NCBI GenBank assembly: GCA_009602725.1
Contig: WELB01000010.1
Coordinates: forward strand, 1,085,520-1,149,519
DNA length: 64,000 nucleotides
Direction of reading: 5' to 3'
Source: Spirogloea muscicola
Taxonomy: Eukaryota > Streptophyta > Zygnematophyceae > Spirogloeales > Spirogloeaceae
How positions within the stretch are numbered: position 1 is the stretch's first letter; every line of letters starts with the position of its first letter. The notes below the pieces were generated by a model. It saw nothing but the letters and a program-made list of their open reading frames with translations, had not been told where the DNA came from and made no database searches. This document shows, one piece after another, positions 56,781-64,000 of this stretch. Position numbers and translations under genes: made by a program.

Positions 56781-57218
56781 GGAGAGTCCCAAAGAAACGC
56801 GGCTACCCAGAAGCAGGGACATCAAATCGACTATAAGTCCAATGTGGGCTTGACTTATGCTCTCTCTGGGCTGGTGATCAAGTGTGAGCTTTCGTTGTGA
56901 GCACTGTCTTGTTGTGAAGCATATACTGAAATTTGTGGCATGAAGCGCCTGCCAACGGCCAGCATCTACCCTGCCATCTCGTTTGGCACTTTCATATGCC
57001 TGTGGCTGACCTTAGATGTATGCGAAATTACGGGTGTGGAGAAGACATTCTGCAGCAGCTGGTGGAGCAGTGTGAAGCAGGCAGTGTGCACAGAAAGGAT
57101 CCCTCTCAAAGGGGACAATCAAGTGGATCGTTTGGAAGCGATTGACGTCCTGACTGTGCCAAGAGCAGTGGTGGAGCACGAACTCCATCCCCATTCTGCT
57201 GCTTAGCACGATAATTTT
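56781..57218. other. Spacer upstream of the LINE 5' end
   Basis: About 440 bp with no recognised gene. A plus frame at 56940-57206 has ordinary composition but no domain. Confidence 0.4.
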
Positions 57219-57412
57219 CCGGCAGCTAGTCTGTCGGATGTGAGGCTCCTTACTCGTAACTACTGAGTGGTCCATCCTCCCCCCTTCTGCCATAGCCTCT
57301 TCAGGCCCCACAGTCGCTGCTAGCTCGTAGTTTGGCCCCTTCGAACCTTGTCAATTCTTTTCGGGCTGGCTTCTCACAGCCCTTGCCCCCATTGGGAGAG
57401 CCACTTCTTCTT
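57219..57412 (+). repeat. Solitary, well-preserved LINE 3'-tail module
   Basis: It begins CGGCAGCTAGTCTGTCGGAT, contains CTCGTAACTACTGAGTGG, CTTCGAACCTTGTCAATTC and the GGGCTGGCTTCTCACAGCCC hairpin, and ends GAGAGCCACTTCTTCTTC. No coding part is attached, so it is an extreme 5' truncation or a tail mobilised alone. Confidence 0.75.
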
Positions 57413-57444
57413 CGATAATGAGCATGCACACATTGTAATGTAGG

Positions 57445-57729
57445 ATGGTGCCCGATTTCTGGACCGATGAGTTGGCCGACTTCCCAGCCTCCGTGTCACT
57501 AGATGCACAGTGTCTTGTGCGCGCACATCAACTGGTACTCCACAAGACATGCAGCAGGCACAGCGGACCGGCTCACGATTGGGAGCGCATCAGTGAGGAT
57601 ATCAAATGGCACGAGCCGGTAAATGTGCCAAAAGACCTCGACTTAAAGAAGCAGCAGCGGGGCGAGGGGGCGAGGGCTGTGATTACAAGCCTTCTTGGGT
57701 ATGGATTTGACATGACCTCAACTCCTTAA
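57445..57729 (+). CDS. Possible 94-residue protein, low support
   Basis: ATG 57445 opens a frame with normal-looking composition (MVPDFWTDELADFPASVSL; HDWERISEDIKWHEPVNVP). Near its end it reads into GGGGCGAGGGCTGTGAT, a piece resembling the dispersed tail module, translated GEGARAVI. No family was recognised; it may be a gene end altered by a repeat or a chance frame. Confidence 0.25.
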   Translation: MVPDFWTDELADFPASVSLDAQCLVRAHQLVLHKTCSRHSGPAHDWERISEDIKWHEPVNVPKDLDLKKQQRGEGARAVITSLLGYGFDMTSTP

Positions 57730-58526
57730 TTATTTTCACTCTTTGTTCATAAATCCAGATTATTCAAGGCAACAACGAACAGTATCACTGGGAGGGTGCA
57801 TGTCCAAGCCAGCAGGGCGTCCTTGCAGAAGGATCCGCCCAGTGGCCTCCACAGTCCGTCCTCTGCTCGTACAGATGTGACTGCGAGCTTTGGCCTCGAA
57901 GCCAATGAGCCCAATCCAAGTGCGGAGAATGTGTTAGCCCACATGGTAACCATATAATAAACTCTAGGTTCTCGATAATGTCAGCGCATGAACCAAGTCA
58001 TCAAGTGGTCAAAGACAGCTCCATGTGGACAAATAGTGTAGCACACAGAGACATCCAAGTCGAGGCAAGCAAAGACTGTATACTCCTGAGCCACACAGCC
58101 TCCAAGCCTGACTTGCACCGCAGGCAGTCCGAAATGCCTGTAGCGGAAAATGCGCACCTACAGTCCAACTAGCAGTGCGCGTCTTCTTGCCCGTGTCCTG
58201 GGACGAATGACGGCCACCAAAGGTGGTGGCAACAGGGGCGGTGGTGGCAGGGGACAGCCTGTCGCTCTCGTTGCTCGCGATCTCAGAGGCCTCAGAGAGC
58301 GGGCAGGACCCGGCTCAGCTGGCTCGTCCGACTCGACACGTGGCAAGCCGCCATCCGCCTGCAGCAATGCAATCGCAGCAATGCAATCAAGGCCCGCCAT
58401 GTAGCCGCTTCAGGTAGTGTCCACTTTGAGGGCGGCAAGAGCTCGGTCGACTGAAATACCAGCATCGACGTGCCTCTTGCAACAGTCCTGGATCCTGACG
58501 GAAACCCTTGCCCTGAGACCGTGATG
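57730..58526. other. Downstream of the methyltransferase gene; no recognised gene
   Basis: It should contain the methyltransferase 3' UTR (minus). Gly- or Pro-rich frames at 58150-58404 on either strand follow a GGTGGTGGC-type run and are not accepted. Confidence 0.45.
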
Positions 58527-60555
58527 TCACATGACCATGATGACACTCTCCTCAAGGTCGAGGCATGCAGCATGTGTCCATGTCTGGGCCTGCAACATCT
58601 GCTTGCAGTGCTGGGAGAGAGGTGGCCACTCACCTGGAGGTCACTGCATGTGGCTGCTGCAGCAGGGCCGGTCTGTGCTCCAGCGCGCTTGCGCTTGCGG
58701 GCGCTGGCCCCGATCACAACGTCACTAGCCGGCAGCAGCGATGGGGAGGACCACTCGAATTCGCGGCGCGCCCGCTGGCAGTGCCGCAGGAAGGCTGCAG
58801 CGCTGTTGGGCTGCCGCTCCATTTCATCGCGGTGCTCCAGGTACGGCAGCACGGCGTCGACCCAGAGCCACGACCCGTCCATGAATCGCACAAAGACCGC
58901 CCGGGAGGCGCCGGATCCCCGCGACCGCGGCCGCCGGCTGCGGGCACTGTCAGGGATGTCCGCATCCGTTGGTCGTGCCGCGGGCCAGTATTTAGGGGAG
59001 TATGGCTCAGGGCACGCCGCCCAAACGAGGGTCCTGAGACACAGCCAGGCGGCGTCGCCTCAGACTTCAAGGCCCTCATGATCAATTTCTGGAGTGAAGA
59101 GCCCGAGTGCGTCATTGTCAAATACGACCACAAAGTCAGGTCAGAAGCTGATGTCGACCTGCATTTTGATCTTTCAGCCCTGATAAAGTCTCCGCAAATG
59201 TCAGCCGCGACCAGTGCAACGGGGTGCATCGTCGTGGCGGCCACTACCTCATCTCAGCGCGCGGCTTTGCCATGTCCCGTTCCTTCAGCCCAAAGGCCGC
59301 GGCAAGTGTCCCGCGCACAGCCGGGTGCAGGTTCCAGCAGGAGTCCCGCATCTTGCGGGCGTAGCGGAGCACGTCGGCAGCGCACAGCCCCTCGCGCACG
59401 AGTGCGCAGACAGCGGCTCCCAGCGGCCGGAACGGCAGCAGCACTGGGGTTTCGGCGAAGCCACTGGCCAGCAGAGCCGTGGCCTCGAACCGCTGGCCGA
59501 TGCCGCGGCCCCAGGCGGCCGCCGGCCACGCCGCCAAGCTGTCCCCAGTGGGCAGCGCGCGGTCTGATTCACCGTGCACGTACTTGTGAGACAGCGGGTC
59601 GGCCAGCCGCTCGCCCAGCCACTGGGCCACGGGCACGCTGACGGCATTGCCGACCATGGCGAAGCGGGCCGCCAGGCCGCCGCCGCCCTCCTTCGATGCC
59701 GACGACGTGGAGCCCTCGAGGCCGTCATCTCCAGCCGCCGCGGTCCAGTCAGGTGGAAAACCCTGCGCGCCAACCAAGGCCGGCCCCGACCAGCCTGCCT
59801 GAGCTCAGCAGCTCCAAGTGCCGTCTGCCCCAGTGCCCTGATGGGCAGCCGAGGCCATGACTGCTGTTGGGCTTGGAGCGGCCAGGCGCCATGGACCTGC
59901 GCGTACTCCGCAGCGGTGATGCTGAGCAGAGCCGCACGGCGGCGGTCCGGAAGCACCAGCATCAGGCGGCGGCCGTTGGTGGTCGTGAGCGTGGGCAGGC
60001 AGTCGCGATTCCCCGGAGCGTCCCAGCACGAGAGGTCCAAGGCGTAGACCGTCGCCGCCGCCGCCGCCGTCGCAGCCCCGGCTTGGCCATCGGCCTGGAA
60101 GCACCGGAAGCAGTCATGCCCGCCACTGCACAGGCCGGACGGCGCGGCGACGAGCACCCTGCAGCCGCGTCAAAGGCCTGGCTGGCGCCGGGGCGGCCTC
60201 TAGGGTCTGGAATAAAGGGCTTTGGAGTTTGAGTTTCAGGGTTGGGGTTTGAAAGATTATTCAAAAGGGTTACGGTTTAAGGTTTAGGTGTCAAGGGGTT
60301 TAAGGGTTCTAAGATTCAGGGGTTAAGGGTTTCCTGGCGGTGCCGCCACCAAGGCGTGGCTTCCCACCAGCAACGGTTTCCCAGCGGCGGCGTCTGCGCC
60401 AGCAGCAGGTCGCGCGGGTCGCCGTAGAGGGCAGCGAGCAGGAAGACGCGGCGGCGGCGCTGCGGCAGGCCGAAGGCGCGCGTGTCGACCACGCGGTACG
60501 CCCACGAGTAGCCCAGCTCCTCCAGCCCCGCCACAAGCAGCGCCACCAGCGGCGC
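58527..60555 (-). CDS. DNA cytosine-5 methyltransferase, C-terminal half with PWWP-like domain
   Basis: It transfers methyl from S-adenosylmethionine to C5 of cytosine in nuclear DNA. Five exons on minus close exactly in phase: 60555-60368, 60158-59897, 59762-59248, 59033-58634 and 58589-58527 (TGA). Exon 1 has motif VIII (RVVDTRAFGLPQRRRRVFLL). Exon 2 has the target-recognition side with LPTLTTTNGRRLML. Exons 2-3 join to EYAQGFPPDWT. Exon 3 has motifs IX-X (RFAMVGNAVSVPVAQWLGE). Exon 4 encodes a PWWP-like fold: LVWAACPEPYSPKYWPAA, then AVFVRFMDGSWLWVDAVLPY and a basic KRKR patch. Motifs I, IV (the PCQ cysteine) and VI must lie upstream of the acceptor at 60556. There an intron meets the 5' end of an antisense LINE about 95 bp away, so they are outside the window or lost. 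PWWP domains usually precede the catalytic part (DNMT3); here it follows. Subfamily not assigned. Confidence 0.8.
60215..60335 (+). repeat. Degenerate telomere-like tract inside a methyltransferase intron
   Basis: The tract has many TTTAGGG/TTAAGGG/TTTCAGGG variants in direct array on plus. The intron runs from 60367 down to 60159, so the tract fills most of it. Not a chromosome end, because coding exons continue on both sides. Confidence 0.6.
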
Positions 60556-60649
60556 CTGCCGGCCACGATCCCAACCGCCGCCGCCGCCGCCAGAGAGCCG
60601 GCGGGCCGCCCCGGAGAATCAGCGGCGCGGCGCGGGCGCCGGGGCNGCC

Positions 60650-63600
60650 GGCTCCCCCCGTTCCTCCCAACGGCTCCCTAGCTCGCCGCCGGCGCCGCCG
60701 CCCCCCCGGGCGCCGCGGCGCCTTGCCAACCCCCCGGGGCGCTCGAGCGCCTGAGCGCCGCCGGGCGCGCATGCCGCCGCCTGCGAAGGCACGGCGCGCA
60801 CCTGCGCGGCGCGCTCCTCGGAGCTCGCCGCGCAGAGTGCCGTCCGCAGCGCGGCCCCCAGCTGGCGGGGTCCCTCATGCCACGCCGTGCGCCGCGGCGG
60901 CCACGGCGGTGGCGAGGGAGGATACGGCACCTAGGCAGCTTGCACAGCCTCGTGCGGGGGACATGGGTCTAGCTGCCCAGCTCACAAGCTGGCTCGGCCG
61001 GCTGCGTTCTAACCCTCGGCTCACTTGTGCCGGGGAGGACAGCGCACTGGCGGCCAGCGCGAGAGCAGTGCACCGGAGCTCCAGGAGCTGCTGCGCTACG
61101 CGCTCATCCCGGGCCCCACCAGGCCCAGGGATGGACGAGGCGGCTGTCCCGACCACGGCCCATACACCATCCGAGATTGCCGTGGAGGGAGGACAACATG
61201 GAGAGGTGCACAGGACCCCCTCCCCCAGTATCCTCTCCCACTGCTTCTCATGCTGCTCTCCTTACGGGCTTCGAGCCCCACCCACAACCAACGCCGTGCA
61301 CCTCTCCCGCGTCTGCAGGGCAGGAAGCTTCCGCAAACCCCCCTGCATCTTGGAGGGGAGGTCGCCGCAGCGGAGGAGCCAGGTGGTGCTTGGAAGTGGT
61401 TGTCGCCATGGGTTCGGCGAGTGGTGGCAGTGGCGCTGGTGATGCTGACGGGCCCGTGGCTGGCGATGCCGCTGTATCAGCTGCACCTGGGAAGGGGAGC
61501 AGGGCCAAGAGAGGACCTCCGGCCCCCTGCGGAGACAACCTCTTGCCCGCCTGTGGTGCTCCGCTGCCGGCTCTGCCGGCGGCGCTGTGCCACCAAGGCG
61601 GGTCTGAGCACGCACGAGCGGGCCTGCATGCGTTCTGCTAACAGACAGGCGCAGCAGGCAGAGGCATCCGCCACCGCTCGGGCTCGCGGAGCCCCCTTCA
61701 AGAGGGGCGATGTCAACACCACCACCAGGGCCTTCGGCAGAACACTGACGGTGGGCGGAGAGCGTGGACGTCTCCGAGATCCTGCGGATGGACCAACGTG
61801 CAGCTCCTACGACACATCCCGTATTGGGCCCCGGCCTCACATACGGCGAGCCCTTTGGCCCCTCCTGACACGTCTGGCTCGTGACAGCGAGGATGAGGCT
61901 GTATGGGCTGTGATTGTGTTGTTTCCGCGACTTTTGCTTGGTCGCCTGCCGCAGGGGAAGGCAGGTCGCAAGGAGCTGCTGCTGCGCCTCCACCTGTTTG
62001 AAGGTGAGGCGTGGCAGCTGCTACTTGCAAAGCACCAAGCGGCTGCGCAACTTGCGCAAGCCAACTATTGGCCCACCACGTCGAAATCTGATATCAAGGA
62101 GGCGGGCAAGCGACGTGCCATCCGATTCGGACAAGCCGGCGACCTTGCCAGGGCTGCCCAAGCCTTGGAGCCCTCCACACCAGCAGCGCATGATGCGGCA
62201 ACCTTGTCCGCACTGGAGCAGCTCCATCCTCTGGCCCCGCGTCATTTTGATGCATGGATGGAGAGCTTCACGCCTGCTCAACCGGTGGACCTGGACCCGG
62301 CTGCCTTCCGTCGGGCGATTGTGAGTAGCCGCAAGGCAGTCACCGGGGGTCCATCAGGCATGCTCTTTTGCACTTGCGGGAGCTGTATGGGGAGGACGAC
62401 TCGGAGGATTTCAATCTGCTGCTTAGGGTCGCACAACATGTTGCGCGTGGAGACCTCACCCAACGTGTAGGCGCAGTCCTCTGCACAAGCAATCTCATTG
62501 CTTTGCAGAAGGACAGCGGGGGAGTGCGTCCTATCTCGATGGGGGAGGTTCTGTCGCGCCTCGTGGGGCGCACCCTAATCATGCAGATCCAGGACGATGC
62601 CCAGGCGCACTTCCATCCCCACCAGTTTGGGGCTGGGATGCAGGCTGGCGCTGAGACCCTGGTGCACGGGGTACGAGCGGCACTGGATGTCAACCCCCAT
62701 TGGCTGGCCTTAAGCGTGGACGTACAGAATGCTCGACTCCGTGGATCGGCAGGTTATAGCCGAGGAGCTAAGGCAATACTTTCCCACCCTCTTCCCTCAC
62801 TTCCGATGCACGTATGGCTCGCTATCTGCATTGTTGTGGGGGGCAGGGAGTTCTCTGGCTGTTTTGCAGTCAAAGACGGGGACACGGCAAGGTGATCCCA
62901 TGGGTGGTTTTCTCTTCTCTCTGGCGCATCACCGTGCTTTGGGCAACACGGCGAGCGCTCACCCTGGCGTTCTCCTTCCGAGTTACGCGGATGATACCAC
63001 GCTCCTCGGCCCCCCAGTGGAGGTGCTGCAAGCTTTCGGCACGCTTCAGCTCCAGCTCCAGCTTATCGGGCTTGGGGTCAATCCGGCTAAGTGCTCCGCC
63101 TAGTCCCCCTTTGGCATCCCTTTTTTCCTCTTCTCCTCGTTGCCTACATCTTGTCAGACTCCAGAGGGCGGTTTGAGGATCTTGGGAGTGCCACTAGGGG
63201 ACCTTTCTCGGAGGGTGCTGTCCTTGCTCGTTTCCAGGGATACATGCAGGTCCTGCCAGAGCTCCCAGGCCTTGGGGACTCTCAGTTGGCAGTGGCCATT
63301 TTGACCAGGAGTGTGGCACAGCGGCCGTGTTACCTCCTGCGTACGGTGCCACCGTCGGTCAGCTTGGATGCTATCTATGCATCCATTGATGTCAAGCCTC
63401 AGCAATGCCTTGCTGAATTGATTGCTCACCCACTCCTAGAGCAGTCTCCAGCAGCACTGGTGCAATGTACGCTGCCCATACATTACGGTGGGCTTGGTTG
63501 TCGCCCCTTGGTCCGCTTATGCAGACCAGTGTACCTTGGCTGCTGGCTAAGGTGGCCTCGTCCGTATCTGGACGATTCCTCCTTGAGCAACAACGTGTAT

Positions 63601-64000
63601 TGGCGCCTCACGTCAGTAAAGTGGTTCAGGGGAGTCTGCCTTTCCAAGTGACTCTCAAAGCATGCCAACTGGACCTCTTTGCCGCATACCCGCCTCTGCT
63701 GAATGAGCCTGTTAGTTTTGCTGCCTGGGCTGACGTTTCTGATGTTAAAATCCACTGCGCTTTTCCCGTGCTGCAGACGAGCAACCACTGGAGCATCTCC
63801 GGAGTCTCCTCCAAGGGGATGCTCGAGGCCAGGCTCGGCTCCTATCTGTTTCGTCTCTGGGAGCGTCTGAGTGGCTCCGCGCTTTGCCTTTGCATGCGGG
63901 CTTGCAGATGGAAAATGCTTTGTTTTGCAATGCTATGCGCAGCCGTCTTGGCTTACCATCCCTGTGCTTGGCAGGGGTGACGCAATGTGAATGTGGGCTT
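60650..64000 (+). mobile_element. Non-LTR retrotransposon (LINE), longer degenerate copy running off the window
   Basis: The 5' region (60655-60965) matches the inverted copy at 56515-56780. Coding traces follow on plus in broken frames. A C2HC-like zinc finger CRLCRRRCATKAGLSTHERAC lies at about 61564-61628, then LPQGKAGRKELLLRLHLFEG and PVDLDPAAFRRAIVSSRKAV. Then comes reverse transcriptase: SGGVRPISMGEVLSRLVGR, LVHGVRAALDVNPHWLALSV, TGTRQGDPMGGFLFSLAHHR and the YADDTTLLGPP catalytic box (about 62980-63020), then IHYGGLGCRPLVRLCRPVYLG. Frame changes near 62350, 62730 and 63100 and a stop after AKCSA show it is dead. The family clade (L1/RTE/Dualen or other) was not determined; no endonuclease domain was recognised. 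Its C-terminus and tail lie beyond 64000. Confidence 0.8.

Noticed and set aside
59285-60157. 290-codon minus frame continuing past 59897
   Set aside because: Only its first part (60158-59897) is a methyltransferase exon; the continuation is read-through of the intron into another frame.
60215-60335. Chromosome end (telomere)
   Set aside because: The array is degenerate and sits in an intron with exons on both sides.
1-64000. CRISPR array, bacterial operons, integrated virus
   Set aside because: No regularly spaced identical repeats, no ribosome-binding-site-led gene runs, and no recognised capsid, polymerase or integrase genes other than LINE reverse transcriptase.

Overview
The window is nuclear DNA of a eukaryote, most likely a chlorophyte green alga. 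Genes are intron-rich with GT-AG introns of about 70-900 nt. Coding DNA is GC-rich with GCC/GGC runs, a tRNA-Cys carries an intron at the canonical position, LINE-type retroelements are abundant, and degenerate TTTAGGG-like tracts recur. The species cannot be named from the sequence. Two long N gaps (5625-6297, 22400-23023) and four single Ns (12013, 17012, 32815, 60646) show a draft assembly. No bacterial features and no CRISPR array were seen.

Left part (1-21 kb): the 3' half of an unrecognised five-exon gene (+) overlaps, tail to tail, the first of three paralogous O-fucosyltransferase-like glycosyltransferase genes (A on -, B and C on +). Between A and B lies a patchwork of LINE 3' tails, an F-box/leucine-rich-repeat gene fragment with a large fold-back, and the first four exons of PIG-O, cut off before the enzyme core. 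Another LINE remnant separates B from C.

Middle part (22-51 kb): the most ordinary gene territory. It holds an unrecognised gene broken by a gap, a 619-residue protein with a small UPF0547-type zinc ribbon, tRNA-Cys(GCA), a complete eight-exon ESF1 gene (rRNA processing, -), a repeat-rich stretch made of LINE tails (33-36.6 kb), a VPS35L gene of the retriever/commander endosomal recycling complex (+), and a bromodomain gene (-) convergent with VPS35L. A 246-bp inverted repeat that would fold into a long hairpin sits in a VPS35L intron.

Right part (51-64 kb): repeat-rich DNA, an internally deleted LINE (-), the 3' half of a DNA cytosine-5 methyltransferase gene with an unusual C-terminal PWWP-like domain (-), and a second, more complete copy of the same LINE family (+) lying in or beyond the intron upstream of the visible methyltransferase exons.

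The most interesting theme is a set of dispersed LINE 3' tails that keep a hairpin (GGGCTGGC paired with GCCAGCCC, or variants) although loop and stem length change between copies. This looks like a conserved reverse-transcriptase recognition structure. Exon limits below were set by hand from splice consensus, reading phase and family resemblance; where phases close exactly this is stated.
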